From the NCBI RefSeq assembly GCF_001718795.1, contig NZ_CP013435.1, forward strand, positions 2,666,001 through 2,730,000: 64,000 bases of DNA. Reading direction: 5' to 3'. The first letter of the stretch is position 1. Each line of letters opens with the position of its first letter. The notes beneath the pieces are model-generated. The model saw nothing but the letters and a program-made list of their open reading frames with translations, did no database searches and had not been told where the DNA came from. The stretch is from Burkholderia latens (GTDB taxonomy: Bacteria > Pseudomonadota > Gammaproteobacteria > Burkholderiales > Burkholderiaceae). Below are positions 28,105 to 38,117 of this stretch, one piece after another. Both the position numbers and the translations under genes were made by a program.

Positions 28105-28746
28105 ATGGACACACTCTGGGACATCTCGCCGCCCGTCAGCCCTGCCACCCCCGTGTGGCCAGGCGATACGCCGGTTTCCATCGAACGCGTGTGGCGGATG
28201 GAAGCCGGCTCGCCGGTCAACGTCGGCCGCGTGACACTGTCGCCGCACACGGGCGCGCACTGCGACGCGCCGCTGCATTACGACGCCGAAGGCGCGCCGA
28301 TCGGCGCGGTGCCGCTCGATACCTATCTCGGCCCGTGCCGCGTGATCCACTGCATCGGCACGTCGCCGGTCGTGCGCCCGGCCGACGTCGAAAGCGCGCT
28401 CGGCGGCGTGCCGCCGCGGGTGCTGCTGCGCACGTACGCGCGCGCCTCGGTCGAACGATGGGACAGCGGCTTCTGCGCGGTCGCGCCCGAGACCGTCGAC
28501 CTGCTCGCCGCGCACGGCGTGAAGCTGATCGGCATCGATACGCCGTCGCTCGACCCGCAGGAATCGAAGACGATGGACGCGCATCACCGCGTGCGCGCGC
28601 ACCGGATGGCGATCCTCGAAGGGATCGTGCTCGACGACGTCCCTGCCGGCGACTACGAGCTGATCGCGCTGCCGCTGAAGTTCGCGACGCTCGATGCGAG
28701 CCCCGTGCGCGCGGTGCTGCGCGCGCTGCCCGCGCATGCCTCCTGA
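28105..28746 (+). CDS. kynB: Kynurenine formamidase
   Basis: The 213-residue cyclase-family metalloenzyme hydrolyses N-formylkynurenine to kynurenine + formate. The start [20 protein letters not shown] matches the family. The zinc motif [12 protein letters not shown] is present, as is [19 protein letters not shown] with further ligands. It is the first gene of kynB-kynU-kynA, 25 bp before kynU. It catalyses the second step of tryptophan catabolism to anthranilate and alanine. Confidence 0.96.
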   Translation: MDTLWDISPPVSPATPVWPGDTPVSIERVWRMEAGSPVNVGRVTLSPHTGAHCDAPLHYDAEGAPIGAVPLDTYLGPCRVIHCIGTSPVVRPADVESALGGVPPRVLLRTYARASVERWDSGFCAVAPETVDLLAAHGVKLIGIDTPSLDPQESKTMDAHHRVRAHRMAILEGIVLDDVPAGDYELIALPLKFATLDASPVRAVLRALPAHAS

Positions 28747-28771
28747 TTACCCCGACCTACGAACTCACATC

Positions 28772-30025
28772 ATGATCAACACCCGTGAAGACGCGCTCGC
28801 ACTCGATCGCGACGACCCGCTCGCCGCGCTGCGCGACCAGTTCGCGCTGCCCGACGGCGTGATCTATCTCGACGGCAACTCGCTTGGCGCGCAGCCGCGC
28901 GCATCGGCCGCGCGCGCACAACAGGTGATCGGCGCCGAATGGGGCGAAGGCCTGATCCGCAGCTGGAACACCGCCGGCTGGTTCGCGCTGCCGCGCCGCC
29001 TCGGCGACAAGCTCGCGACGCTGATCGGCGGCGCGCCCGGCGAGACGGTCGTCACCGACACCATCTCGATCAATCTGTTCAAGCTGCTGTCGGCGATGCT
29101 GCGCCATCAGGCCGAACGCGCGCCGGAACGCCGCGTGATCGTGTCGGAGCGCTCGAACTTCCCGACCGACCTCTACATCGCGCAAGGGCTGATCGCGCAG
29201 CTCGGCGGCAACTACGAGCTGCGCCTGATCGACGATCCGGCCGAACTGCCCGACGCGCTCGGCGCGGACACGGCGGTCGCGATGATCACGCACGTGAACT
29301 ACCGCACCGGCTACATGCACGACATGCCGGCTGTCACGCAGCTCGTGCACGACGCGGGCGCGCTGATGCTGTGGGATCTCGCGCACTCGGCCGGCGCCGT
29401 GCCGGTCGACCTGAACGGCGCGCGTGCGGACGGCGCGGTCGGCTGCACGTACAAGTACCTGAACGGCGGCCCCGGTTCGCCGGCGTTCGTGTGGGTGCCG
29501 CAGCGCCATCTCGCGCACTTCTCGCAGCCGTTGTCGGGCTGGTGGGGTCATCGCGCGCCGTTCGCGATGGAGCCGGGCTTCGCACCCGATCCGGGTATCG
29601 CGCGCTTTCTGTGCGGCACGCAGCCGATCGTGTCGATGTCGATGGTCGAGTGCGGGCTCGACGTGTTCCTGCAGACGGACATGCAGGCGATCCGTCGCAA
29701 GTCGCTTGCGCTGACCGACGCGTTCATCGCGCTCGTCGAGCATCGCTGCGCGGGCCTGTCGCTGAAGCTCGTCACGCCGCGCGCGCATCACCAGCGCGGC
29801 TCGCAGGCGAGCTTCGAGCACCCGCACGGCTACGAGGTGATGCAGGCGCTGATCGCGCGCGGCGTGATCGGCGACTACCGCGAGCCGTACGTGCTGCGCT
29901 TCGGCTTCACGCCGCTCTATACGCGCTTCGTCGACGTGTGGGATGCCGTCGAGACGCTGCGCGACATCCTCGCCACCGATGCGTGGAAGGCGCCCGAATT
30001 CGCCGAACGCGGCGCGGTGACCTGA
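28772..30025 (+). CDS. kynU: Kynureninase
   Basis: The 417-residue PLP enzyme (aminotransferase class V fold) cleaves kynurenine to anthranilate and alanine. The N-terminus has [13 protein letters not shown]. The PLP lysine lies in [20 protein letters not shown], and the preceding [19 protein letters not shown] holds the cofactor-binding Asp. Later segments [12 protein letters not shown] and [11 protein letters not shown] are conserved. The start at 28772 gives [17 protein letters not shown]. It is co-directional between kynB and kynA. Confidence 0.96.
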   Translation: MINTREDALALDRDDPLAALRDQFALPDGVIYLDGNSLGAQPRASAARAQQVIGAEWGEGLIRSWNTAGWFALPRRLGDKLATLIGGAPGETVVTDTISINLFKLLSAMLRHQAERAPERRVIVSERSNFPTDLYIAQGLIAQLGGNYELRLIDDPAELPDALGADTAVAMITHVNYRTGYMHDMPAVTQLVHDAGALMLWDLAHSAGAVPVDLNGARADGAVGCTYKYLNGGPGSPAFVWVPQRHLAHFSQPLSGWWGHRAPFAMEPGFAPDPGIARFLCGTQPIVSMSMVECGLDVFLQTDMQAIRRKSLALTDAFIALVEHRCAGLSLKLVTPRAHHQRGSQASFEHPHGYEVMQALIARGVIGDYREPYVLRFGFTPLYTRFVDVWDAVETLRDILATDAWKAPEFAERGAVT

Positions 30026-30103
30026 TCGGTACCGTCCGGCGCGCGCCGCGGTTGCGAGTGGATCGCGCGCCGCGCCCCCCGTCATTCAAATCTGGAGAAG
30101 GTC

Positions 30104-31048
30104 GTGAATTCTGGTCATATGCAGCCACCCGGCGGCGACGCGCCGGCGGGCTGCCCGTTCTCGGGCGCACGTGCGGCCCAGCCCGCCCACGAAGCGCCCC
30201 ACGTGCCGGGCGGCGATGCCGTGGGCCAAGCCGGCTGGCACAACGCGCAACTCGATTTCTCGAAGTCGATGAGCTACGGCGACTACCTGTCGCTCAATTC
30301 GATCCTCAACGCACAGCATCCGCTGTCGCCCGATCACAACGAGATGCTGTTCATCATTCAGCATCAGACGAGCGAGCTGTGGATGAAGCTCGCGCTGTTC
30401 GAACTGCGCGGCGCGCTGGATGCAGTGCGCACCGACGCGCTGCCGCCCGCGTTCAAGATGCTCGCGCGCGTGTCGCGCATTCTCGAGCAGCTCGTGCAGG
30501 CGTGGAACGTGCTGTCCACGATGACGCCGTCCGAGTATTCGGCGATGCGGCCGTATCTCGGCCAGTCGTCGGGCTTCCAGTCGTACCAGTACCGGCAGCT
30601 CGAATTCCTGCTCGGCAACAAGAACGTGCAGATGCTGCAGCCGCATGCGCACCGGCCCGACATTCTCGAACAGGTGCGCGCGACGCTGGAGGCGCCGTCG
30701 TTCTACGACGAGGTCGTGCGTCTGCTCGCGCGCCGCGGTTTCCCGATCGCGCCCGAGCGGCTCGAGCGCGACTGGACGCAGCCGATGCGTCACGACGAAA
30801 CCGTCGAGGCCGCGTGGCTCGAGGTTTATCGTCATCCGCAGCAGCACTGGGAGCTGTATGAGATGGCCGAGGAACTCGTCGATCTCGAAGATGCATTCCG
30901 CCAGTGGCGCTTCCGGCATGTGACGACCGTCGAGCGCATCATCGGCTTCAAGCAGGGCACCGGCGGCACGAGCGGCGCGCCGTATCTGCGCAAGATGCTC
31001 GATGTCGTGCTGTTCCCCGAGCTCTGGCACGTGCGCACCACGTTGTAA
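30104..31048 (+). CDS. kynA: Tryptophan 2,3-dioxygenase
   Basis: The 314-residue heme enzyme opens the indole ring of tryptophan to N-formylkynurenine. [20 protein letters not shown] and [19 protein letters not shown] form the substrate pocket. [20 protein letters not shown] contains the axial heme histidine region and the ammonium/carboxylate-binding loop. A GTG start at 30104 is chosen because TCTGGAGAAGG lies just upstream; ATG 30119 is a less well placed alternative. The N-terminal 40 residues are a poorly conserved Pro/Ala/Gly stretch with CPFSG. Confidence 0.96.
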   Translation: MNSGHMQPPGGDAPAGCPFSGARAAQPAHEAPHVPGGDAVGQAGWHNAQLDFSKSMSYGDYLSLNSILNAQHPLSPDHNEMLFIIQHQTSELWMKLALFELRGALDAVRTDALPPAFKMLARVSRILEQLVQAWNVLSTMTPSEYSAMRPYLGQSSGFQSYQYRQLEFLLGNKNVQMLQPHAHRPDILEQVRATLEAPSFYDEVVRLLARRGFPIAPERLERDWTQPMRHDETVEAAWLEVYRHPQQHWELYEMAEELVDLEDAFRQWRFRHVTTVERIIGFKQGTGGTSGAPYLRKMLDVVLFPELWHVRTTL

Positions 31049-31071
31049 CATCCGCGCGAGGTGCCCGCCGG

Positions 31072-32466
31072 TCACGACGACGTGCGGGCCACCTTCCCTT
31101 CTCGCGCCGGTTCGCCGTCGCGCACGAGCCGCGGAATGTGCCGCTGCACCGCGAGCAGCGCGACGCACACCACCCCCATCGCGACGGCCAGCAGCGTCAG
31201 GTACGCGGTCGCACCGCCCGCGGTGATCACGAGCGCGCCCGCGAACGCGCTGAGAATCGCGCCGAGCCTCCCGAACGCGAGCGCGCTCGCGGTGCCGGTC
31301 GCGCGGACCGCGGTCGGATAGATATACGCGCAGAGCGCATACATCGTCGACTGCACTGCGTTGACGAACAACCCGTGCAGACCGAGCCCGACGAGCAGCC
31401 AGCCCGTGTGGCGTCCGGCGTCGACGCCGATCAGCCACACCGCGCTCGCCGCGCCGCCGATACCGCACAGCGCGAGCGGCCAGCGCGAACCCGCATGCGC
31501 GATCGCCCATGCGCACAGCAGCGCGCCGATCACGCCGCCGAGGTTGTACGCGGTGAGCCCCGAACCCGCGACCGATACGCTGAGGCCGCTCGCGGCCAGC
31601 ATCGTCGGCAGCCAGCTGAACGCTGCATACACGGCGAGCAAACACATGAAGAACGCGCACCAAAGGGCGATCGTGTCGCGCGCGTGGCCGTCGGCAAACA
31701 GCGCGCCGAAGCCGCCGCGCGCGCCGGGCGAGCGTGCGTCGCGCAGATCGGTGAACGCAGTGCCCGGCGCCACGGGCCGCTGCATGCGCCCGAGCAGTGC
31801 GCCGAGTTCCGGCCAGCGCGCGGGGCGGCGCGCGAGATAGCGTGGCGACTCGGGCAGCGCGCGCACCAGCACGAAGCCGAGCACGAGCGGCAGCGCGCCC
31901 CCCGCGAAGAACAGCGCGCGCCAGCCGTAGCGCGGCAGCACCTCGTGTGCGAACAGGCCCGCCAGCATCCCGCCGAGCGGCACGCAGACGATCGTCGCCG
32001 TCACCATCATCGTGCGTCGCCGCGCGGGCGTGTATTCGGCCGTCATCGTGGTGGCGGTCGGCAGCGCGCCGCCGATTCCGAGCCCCGCGCAGAAGCGCAA
32101 CAGCGCGATCGTCGCGACGTCCGGCGCGAAACCGATCGCACAGGTCGCGACGCCGAACAGGAATACGCTGCCGATCACTGCGTGGCGGCGGCCGAACCGG
32201 TCCGCGGCGAGTCCCGCGCAGGCACTGCCGATTCCCATCCCGATCAGCCCGGCGGCCACCGCGGGCGCGAATGCGCTGCGCGTGATCCCCCATTCGCGGA
32301 TCAGCACCGGAATCGCAAAGCCGATGAGTTGCCCGTCGAACCCGTCCAGCACGATCGCGAGCGCGGCAAGCAGTACGACGCACCGCTGCATCGTCGTGAA
32401 CGGCCCTTCGTCGAGCGTCGCGCCGATGTCGACCGACGGCGGCGGCAATGTATCGCGCGTGCTCAT
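31072..32466 (-). CDS. MFS transporter, aromatic acid:H+ symporter type
   Basis: The 464-residue protein with 12 predicted helices is of the AAHS subgroup. It has the helix-1 motif DGFDGQLIGFAIPVLIREWG (Asp residues conserved in PcaK/BenK), the loop motif GLAADRFGRRHAVIGSVF and LPESPRYLARRPA after helix 6. It probably imports an aromatic or alpha-hydroxy acid by proton symport. The start MSTRDTLPPP at 32466 is chosen. It lies downstream of the PanE-ALDH-MdlC operon on the same strand, 293 bp away; that gap shows no gene. Substrate inferred from context: mandelate or benzoylformate. Confidence 0.88.
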   Translation of the reverse strand: MSTRDTLPPPSVDIGATLDEGPFTTMQRCVVLLAALAIVLDGFDGQLIGFAIPVLIREWGITRSAFAPAVAAGLIGMGIGSACAGLAADRFGRRHAVIGSVFLFGVATCAIGFAPDVATIALLRFCAGLGIGGALPTATTMTAEYTPARRRTMMVTATIVCVPLGGMLAGLFAHEVLPRYGWRALFFAGGALPLVLGFVLVRALPESPRYLARRPARWPELGALLGRMQRPVAPGTAFTDLRDARSPGARGGFGALFADGHARDTIALWCAFFMCLLAVYAAFSWLPTMLAASGLSVSVAGSGLTAYNLGGVIGALLCAWAIAHAGSRWPLALCGIGGAASAVWLIGVDAGRHTGWLLVGLGLHGLFVNAVQSTMYALCAYIYPTAVRATGTASALAFGRLGAILSAFAGALVITAGGATAYLTLLAVAMGVVCVALLAVQRHIPRLVRDGEPAREGKVARTSS

Positions 32467-32759
32467 CCGACTTCCCGTGCACCGCGCATCGGCGGTATCG
32501 AAGGCAACGACGCTAACGAACACATCGGCGGCAACGTGCGCGAACGGCGCACGGCAAGACAACGGCATTTGCTGGCTTTCATCGCGTCTCCAGTTGTCCG
32601 GGCTCGCGCGCACGCGCGTGCCGGATCTCGTGCTGCACCGGCGCCGTCAACGCGTGCGCGCCGGCGCCGTCTGCTGTTCCGTTCGCGTCGGTCGGGCGCC
32701 GTCGGCGATGCGCGGCGCATTTCCCGTCGTGCGGCGCTCGCCGGCCGCAGGCCTGACAT

Positions 32760-33704
32760 TCAGTCGCGCCGCGCGTCGATCAGCCTCACCAGTGCAAGCA
32801 GCGTGTCCGCGTGCGGCACCGCGACGCCCGTCTCGCGTGCGGCTGCGACGACCTGGCCGTTGATCGCGTCAATCTCGGTGCGGCGCCCGGCGAGCACGTC
32901 CTGCAGCATCGACGGCCGGTGACCGCGGTGCGCATGAATCGCATGCTCGACGTTGCGTGCGATGCGCGCGCCGTCCACGGCGATCCCTTTCGCGCGCGCG
33001 ACGGCAGCCGTTTCCGCCGCGATCGCGAGCGCAAGCCGTGGCCCGTCGGGCACACAGGCGAGCTGATCGACCGTGCAGCCCGTCGCCGCGCACAGCGTGT
33101 TCAGTGCCGCGTTGAATGCGACCTTCTCCCAGATCGCGGCCCACACATCCGCATCAAGCGAGCACGCAAGCCCGGCACGCGACAGCACGTCGGCCACGGC
33201 TGCTGCGAACGGGCGCGCTGCACCGTCGGCCGTCATCATGCGGATCGTGCCCGCACCGTGCGATCGTATGTGGCCGGGCCCGGCGAAATCGGCCGGCCAT
33301 GTCGTGACGCCGACCAGAATGCATTCGAGCGGCACGAACGCGCTCAGCGTCTCGACATTGCCGAGCCCGTTCTGCAGCGTCAGCACCGACGTGCGCGGCG
33401 TAAGCAAAGCGCGCACGCCGTTGAGCGCGGTACGCGTGTGCAGCGACTTCGTGAACACGATCAGCAGGTCGAACGATGTGTCGGGCGCCGCGCACGCCGC
33501 CGCGTTCGCCGCTTCGGGCCGGACGGCCTGCAACGCGCGGACGCGGCGTTCGCCGCGATCGTCGTCGATGCGCAAGCCGTCGCGCCGGATCGCATCGAGA
33601 TGCGCATCGTTCACGTCGATCAACGTGACCGCTTCGCCGCGCTCGGCGAGCAGCGCGCCGAACAGCGAACCCATCGCACCGGCGCCCAGAATCGCGATCC
33701 TCAT
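32760..33704 (-). CDS. Ketopantoate reductase-family dehydrogenase (candidate D-mandelate dehydrogenase)
   Basis: The 314-residue ApbA/PanE fold protein has an N-terminal Rossmann motif MRIAILGAGAMGSLFGALLA. VTLQNGLGN and WEKVAFNAALNTLCAATGCT contain the conserved catalytic lysine and asparagine. The C-terminal domain ends LLALVRLIDARRD. Standard annotation is 2-dehydropantoate 2-reductase, but here it lies 13 bp after an aldehyde dehydrogenase and benzoylformate decarboxylase. Some PanE-family enzymes, notably the Enterococcus D-mandelate dehydrogenases, oxidise D-2-hydroxy acids, so a role producing benzoylformate from D-mandelate is a reasonable inference. Pantothenate biosynthesis remains an alternative. 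Confidence 0.88.
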   Translation of the reverse strand: MRIAILGAGAMGSLFGALLAERGEAVTLIDVNDAHLDAIRRDGLRIDDDRGERRVRALQAVRPEAANAAACAAPDTSFDLLIVFTKSLHTRTALNGVRALLTPRTSVLTLQNGLGNVETLSAFVPLECILVGVTTWPADFAGPGHIRSHGAGTIRMMTADGAARPFAAAVADVLSRAGLACSLDADVWAAIWEKVAFNAALNTLCAATGCTVDQLACVPDGPRLALAIAAETAAVARAKGIAVDGARIARNVEHAIHAHRGHRPSMLQDVLAGRRTEIDAINGQVVAAARETGVAVPHADTLLALVRLIDARRD

Positions 33705-33717
33705 CGTCCGCGCCTCC

Positions 33718-35169
33718 TCAGAACGGGTAATGACGCGGCGCGGTCTGCACGGTGATCCAGCGCAGGTCCGTGAACGCGGCGATGCCGGCCTTGCCGCCGA
33801 AATGGCCGAAGCCGCTTTCCTTCACGCCGCCGAACGGCATCTGCGCCTCGTCGTGGACGGTCGGACCGTTCACGTGGCAGATGCCCGATTCGATCCGCGC
33901 GGCCACGCGCATCGCGCGCGCCACATCGCGGCTGAACACGGCCGACGCGAGCCCGAACGCGTTGTCGTTCGCGCACCGGATCGCGGCCGCTTCGCCGGCG
34001 ACGCGCACGATCGGCTTCACCGGCCCGAACGATTCCTCCGCGTAGATGCGCATCGCGGGCGTCACATGGTCGAGCAGCGTCGCCGGGAATAGCGTGCTGC
34101 CCGACTTGCCGCCGCACACGAGCGTCGCGCCGTGCGCGAGCGCATCGTCGATCAGCGCGTTGCAGCGTTCGACGGCATTCGTGTCGATCAGCGAGCCGAG
34201 CACGACGGGGCCGTCGCGCGGGTCGCCGAGCGGCAGCGACGACGCGCGGGCGGCAAGCTTCGCGACGAATGCGTCGGCAATTGCTTCGTCGACGACGATC
34301 CGCTCGGTCGACATGCAGATCTGCCCGGAATTCGCGAACGCACCGAATGCGGCGGCCGCGACCGCCGCGTCGAGATCCGCGTCGTCGAGCACGACGAACG
34401 GCGCCTTCCCGCCGAGTTCGAGCACCGCCGGTTTCAGGTACTGCGCGCACGCTTGCGCGACGATCCGCCCGACGCGCGTCGAACCGGTGAAATTCACGCG
34501 CCGCACGGCCGGATGGGCGATCAGCGCGTCGACCACGGTGCCCGCATCCTCGGGCGCGTTCGTGACGAAGTTGACGACACCCGGCGGCAACCCGGCCTCA
34601 TGCAGCGCCTCGACGATCAATCCGTGCGTGACCGGACACAGTTCGGAGCCCTTCAGCACGACCGTGTTGCCGCAGGCGAGCGGCAGCGCGAGCGCACGCG
34701 CCGCGAGGATCACCGGCGCGTTCCACGGCGCGATGCCGAGCACGACGCCGGCCGGCTGCCGCACACCCATCGCGAGCGAGCCGGGCACGTCGGACGGAAT
34801 CAGCTCGCCGCCGATCTGCGTGGTCAGCGATGCGGCCTCGACGAGCCCGCTGGCGGCCAGCTGAACGTTGAAACCGGCCCACAGCGCGGACGCGCCGGTT
34901 TCGGCCGCCATCGCGGCCACGAACTGCTCGTGCTTCGCTTCGAGCGCAGCGGCCGCTTTCAGCAACAGCGCGCGGCGCGCGCCGGGGCCGAGCGCGGCCC
35001 ATTCGGGAAACGCGCATGCCGCCGCGTCGGCCGCCGCGCGCGCATCGTCGACCGTGCACGCGGGCGCCGACGACGCGACGTCTCCGTCGAGCGGATTGCG
35101 GCGCAAGAACGTCACTCCGCTGGACGAATGGCGGCGTTCGCCGCCGATCAGCATCGATACGGTTTGCAT
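33718..35169 (-). CDS. NAD(P)-dependent aldehyde dehydrogenase (benzaldehyde type)
   Basis: The 483-residue ALDH-superfamily enzyme has IAPWNAPVILAARALALPLA (cofactor site), VNFTGSTRVGRIVAQ, the general base in LELGGKAPFVVLDDADLD and the nucleophile Cys in FANSGQICMSTERIVVD. The C-terminal PFGGVKESGFGHFGG is conserved. It most resembles benzaldehyde/salicylaldehyde/vanillin dehydrogenases. Its place between mdlC (26 bp upstream) and the PanE-like gene (13 bp downstream) supports oxidation of benzaldehyde to benzoate. The start MQTVSMLIGGERR at 35169 is set by the end of the upstream gene. Confidence 0.9.
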   Translation of the reverse strand: MQTVSMLIGGERRHSSSGVTFLRRNPLDGDVASSAPACTVDDARAAADAAACAFPEWAALGPGARRALLLKAAAALEAKHEQFVAAMAAETGASALWAGFNVQLAASGLVEAASLTTQIGGELIPSDVPGSLAMGVRQPAGVVLGIAPWNAPVILAARALALPLACGNTVVLKGSELCPVTHGLIVEALHEAGLPPGVVNFVTNAPEDAGTVVDALIAHPAVRRVNFTGSTRVGRIVAQACAQYLKPAVLELGGKAPFVVLDDADLDAAVAAAAFGAFANSGQICMSTERIVVDEAIADAFVAKLAARASSLPLGDPRDGPVVLGSLIDTNAVERCNALIDDALAHGATLVCGGKSGSTLFPATLLDHVTPAMRIYAEESFGPVKPIVRVAGEAAAIRCANDNAFGLASAVFSRDVARAMRVAARIESGICHVNGPTVHDEAQMPFGGVKESGFGHFGGKAGIAAFTDLRWITVQTAPRHYPF

Positions 35170-35195
35170 GGATTCTCCGGAAGACGCGTGGCGCG

Positions 35196-36833
35196 TCAGG
35201 CAACCTCGACGTCGACGACGACGGGCGTATCGGCCCGCAGCGCGTCGGCGAGCACATCGGTCAATGTCGCGCGCAGCCGCGAGGCGTCGGCGACGCGCAC
35301 TGCGCGGCACCGCATTCCCTGCGCAAGCGCGACGAAATCCAGGTCGGGCAGATCGGTGCCCTGCACCGGATCGCCGGGGCCGAAACCGAACACCGGCGCG
35401 AAATCCTGCAGCGCGGCGTAACGGCGATTGTTGAGGATCACGAACGCGATCGGCAGCTTCAGCTGCGCGGCGCTCCACAGCGCCTGGATCGAATACAGGC
35501 TCGAGCCGTCGCCGATCAGCGCGATCACACGCTGGCCGCGCCGCGCGAGCGCGACACCGACCGCGGCCGGCATCCCGTACCCGAGCCCGCCGCTGTCCAT
35601 CGTGTAGAACGTGCCGCTGTGCGTGAACGGAAGGTAGTCCTGCATCACCGGCCGCGCGCTCGGCGCTTCCTCGACGACGATGTCGTGCGGCTCGCGCACG
35701 TCGGCGAGCGTCTGCAGCGCGAATGCGACCGACATCCGCTCGCCGCCGCCCGGCGCTGCAACGCGCGCACGCGCCGGACGCGGCGTGGGCATCGGCCGCT
35801 CGGGCGGTGCCGGCCGCGCGAGCAGGTCGCGAGCCGCGAGCCGCAGATTGCCGACGACCGCGTCGCCCGACGGCGTCCATGCTGCGACGCCCGGATCGTC
35901 GACGAGCTGCACGAGGGTCGCGCCCGGCGGCACGTGCGGACCGAAACCTTCGATGTGATAGGTGAACGCGGGTGCGCCGAACGCCAACACGAGGTCGTGC
36001 CCGTCGAGCCGCGCAACGATCTTCTCGCGAATCGCCGGCAGGAAGCCGGCGAACAGCGGATGGTCCTCGGGAAAGCTGCAGCGTCCCGACATCGGCGCGG
36101 CATACACGCTCGCCCGGTGCCGCTCGGCGAGCCGCACGACGTCGTCCCACGCGCCGGCACGATCGACGGCCGCGCCGACCACGAGCGCCGGCCGCCGCGC
36201 GGCATCGAGCGCGTCGCCGAGCCGCGCGAGCGCGTCGGGATCGGGCCGCACGACGCTGCTCACGTCGCGGCGTGGCAGCAGCTCGGCCGGCTGATCCCAG
36301 TCGTCGACCGGGATGGACACGAACACCGGCCCGCGCGGCTCCTGCATCGCGATCCGGTACGCACGCGCGATCGCAGCCGGCACGTCCTGCGCGCGCGCGG
36401 GCTCGATGCTCCACTTCACGTACGGCTTCGGCAGCTCGGCGGCCTGCGTCGAGCCCAGGAACGGATCGAACGGCAAGATTGCACGCGCCTGCTGGCCAGC
36501 GGTGACGATCAGCGGCGTCCGGTTCTTGAACGCGGTGAACAGGTTGCCCATCGCGTTGCCGACGCCGGCCGCCGAATGCAGATTGACGACCGCCGCATTG
36601 CCGGTGGCCTGCGCATAACCGTCGGCCATGCCGACCACGATGGCCTCCTGCAGGCCGAGCACGTACTGGAAGTCGGCCGGGAAATCGCGAAACATCGGCA
36701 ATTCGGTCGAGCCGGGATTGCCGAACACGCGGTCGATCCCGAACTGGCGAAACAGGTCGATGACGGCTCCGCGGACGGTCACGGGTGTAGCGGCCGCCGC
36801 AGACGTGGCGGATCGGGACGGGGTGCCGGACAT
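35196..36833 (-). CDS. mdlC: Benzoylformate decarboxylase (ThDP enzyme)
   Basis: The 545-residue protein is close to Pseudomonas putida benzoylformate decarboxylase. It shows VFGNPGSTELPMFRDFP (the catalytic serine, here Ser42), QEAIVVGMADGYAQATGN with the ThDP-activating Glu, NLHSAAGVGNAMGNL with the first catalytic His, and FGAPAFTYHIEGFGP with the second. The ThDP/Mg motif is ALIGDGSSLYSIQALWSAAQ, then FVILNNRRY. It decarboxylates phenylglyoxylate to benzaldehyde. The start at 36833 is followed by about 16 poorly conserved residues. It is divergent from a LysR regulator. Confidence 0.92.
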   Translation of the reverse strand: MSGTPSRSATSAAAATPVTVRGAVIDLFRQFGIDRVFGNPGSTELPMFRDFPADFQYVLGLQEAIVVGMADGYAQATGNAAVVNLHSAAGVGNAMGNLFTAFKNRTPLIVTAGQQARAILPFDPFLGSTQAAELPKPYVKWSIEPARAQDVPAAIARAYRIAMQEPRGPVFVSIPVDDWDQPAELLPRRDVSSVVRPDPDALARLGDALDAARRPALVVGAAVDRAGAWDDVVRLAERHRASVYAAPMSGRCSFPEDHPLFAGFLPAIREKIVARLDGHDLVLAFGAPAFTYHIEGFGPHVPPGATLVQLVDDPGVAAWTPSGDAVVGNLRLAARDLLARPAPPERPMPTPRPARARVAAPGGGERMSVAFALQTLADVREPHDIVVEEAPSARPVMQDYLPFTHSGTFYTMDSGGLGYGMPAAVGVALARRGQRVIALIGDGSSLYSIQALWSAAQLKLPIAFVILNNRRYAALQDFAPVFGFGPGDPVQGTDLPDLDFVALAQGMRCRAVRVADASRLRATLTDVLADALRADTPVVVDVEVA

Positions 36834-36867
36834 GCTCGGGCGTCTCCTCGGTGGCTTGGCGGTTTCC

Positions 36868-36902
36868 ACAGTATCGAAGCGCGATCCATTCGCGGATACT
36901 GT
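36868..36902. promoter_or_regulatory. Inverted repeat in mdlC/LysR intergenic region
   Basis: ACAGTATC (36868-36875) and GATACTGT (36895-36902) form perfect 8-bp arms 19 bp apart in the 99-bp gap between the two divergent starts. Size and position fit a LysR-type operator controlling both directions; assignment is by inference. Confidence 0.5.
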
Positions 36903-36932
36903 ATTTTTTGCGAAAAGCCATAACGATTTGGC

Positions 36933-37844
36933 ATGACTTTCGACCTTCGACAATTGCGGGCATTCACGACCATCGTCGCGTGCGGAAGTCTCGGCCGCGC
37001 AGCCGAAGCGCTGCACGTGACACAGCCGGCGCTGAGCCGGATCCTGAAGCGGCTCGAGGACCAGGTCGGCGCGCCGCTGTTCGAACGCCACTCGAAAGGC
37101 GTCCAGCTGACCGCGTTCGGCGACGCGCTGCTGCCGCACGCGACGCTGCTGCAGCACGAGGCCGAGCACGCGCGCGAGGAACTCGACGCGATGCGCGGCT
37201 TCGCGAAGGGCACGATCAAGGTCGGCACCGTGGGCAGCATCGCAAGCCTGGTTTTGCCGGTCGCGGTCGGCCGCGTGCTGGACCGCTGGCCGAACCTGCG
37301 TGTCGAGATCATCGAAGGCGTGTGGGACCGGCTCGCCGAAGGGCTCACCAAACACGAGATCGATCTCGCGCTGTCCGCTTACGGTCCCGACACGGACGAG
37401 ATCGTCGCGATTCCGGAGTGCCGCTGGGAAGATCGCAGCCATATCGTTGCGGCGCCGCACCATCCGCTCCGCGCGCTCGGCCGCGCGCCGACGCTTGCCG
37501 ACACGCTGCACGCACGCTGGGCGATTCCGCCGCGCGGCACCGCACCGTTCGACCACATGCGCGCGACCTTCGACGCGCACGGGCTCGCGCTGCCCGACAT
37601 CGCGGTCGAGACGCGCTCGGTCACGACGCTGAAGGGCCTCGTCGCGCATGCGGGCTTCCTGAGCTGGATGGCCGAACCGATGTACGGCGCCGAACGGCGG
37701 GCAGGCACGATCGATACGCTGCCGGTGCGCGAGGTCGTCGCGATACGCACGCTGACCGCGTTCCGGCGGCGTCACGGCATCCTGCCGGGGCCGGCCGGGA
37801 AGCTCCTCGACGAGCTCGTCGCGTTGACGCGCGACGCGGGGTGA
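36933..37844 (+). CDS. LysR-family transcriptional regulator
   Basis: The 303-residue regulator has an N-terminal winged helix (MTFDLRQLRAFTTIVACGSL, RAAEALHVTQPALSRILKRL) and a periplasmic-binding-like effector domain (VGTVGSIASLVLPVAVGRVL onward). It starts 99 bp from the divergent mdlC, so it most probably controls the benzoylformate operon, perhaps responding to mandelate or benzoylformate. Known mandelate regulators vary between species, so I give no symbol. Confidence 0.92.
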   Translation: MTFDLRQLRAFTTIVACGSLGRAAEALHVTQPALSRILKRLEDQVGAPLFERHSKGVQLTAFGDALLPHATLLQHEAEHAREELDAMRGFAKGTIKVGTVGSIASLVLPVAVGRVLDRWPNLRVEIIEGVWDRLAEGLTKHEIDLALSAYGPDTDEIVAIPECRWEDRSHIVAAPHHPLRALGRAPTLADTLHARWAIPPRGTAPFDHMRATFDAHGLALPDIAVETRSVTTLKGLVAHAGFLSWMAEPMYGAERRAGTIDTLPVREVVAIRTLTAFRRRHGILPGPAGKLLDELVALTRDAG

Positions 37845-37992
37845 GCGCTGCCGTGCCCGGTGTGTCCGGCCGCGCTTGCCGCCGGCGCATTGCGGCCATT
37901 ACTGCGGCACTCGCCCTCCGCCCCTCCGCGCTCGCGGCTCCGGCGCCAGCCCTCCCCGCCGCATCGCACCATCGAAATGCCATGTCCGCGCC

Positions 37993-38051
37993 TTGACTTT
38001 CGCGCCTCCGAATACGATCATTCGCTCACATGAAGAGCAAATGATCGTATT
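37993..38051 (+). promoter_or_regulatory. dalD promoter with long inverted-repeat operator
   Basis: -35 TTGACT (37993-37998), a 17-bp spacer and -10 GATCAT (38016-38021). The -10 is inside the left arm of an inverted repeat: arms 38011-38027 and 38035-38051, 17 bp with one mismatch, spacer ACATGAA. The half-site reads CGATCATTYGCTC. The same arrangement recurs at 50783-50841. The repeat spans the -10 and expected start of transcription, as for a repressor operator. Confidence 0.75.
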
Positions 38052-38117
38052 AGACAGCAACGATCGCGGATGCCGCGCCGCAGCTGCGCGCGCTCCGATC
38101 GCGACAGGAGACACCGG

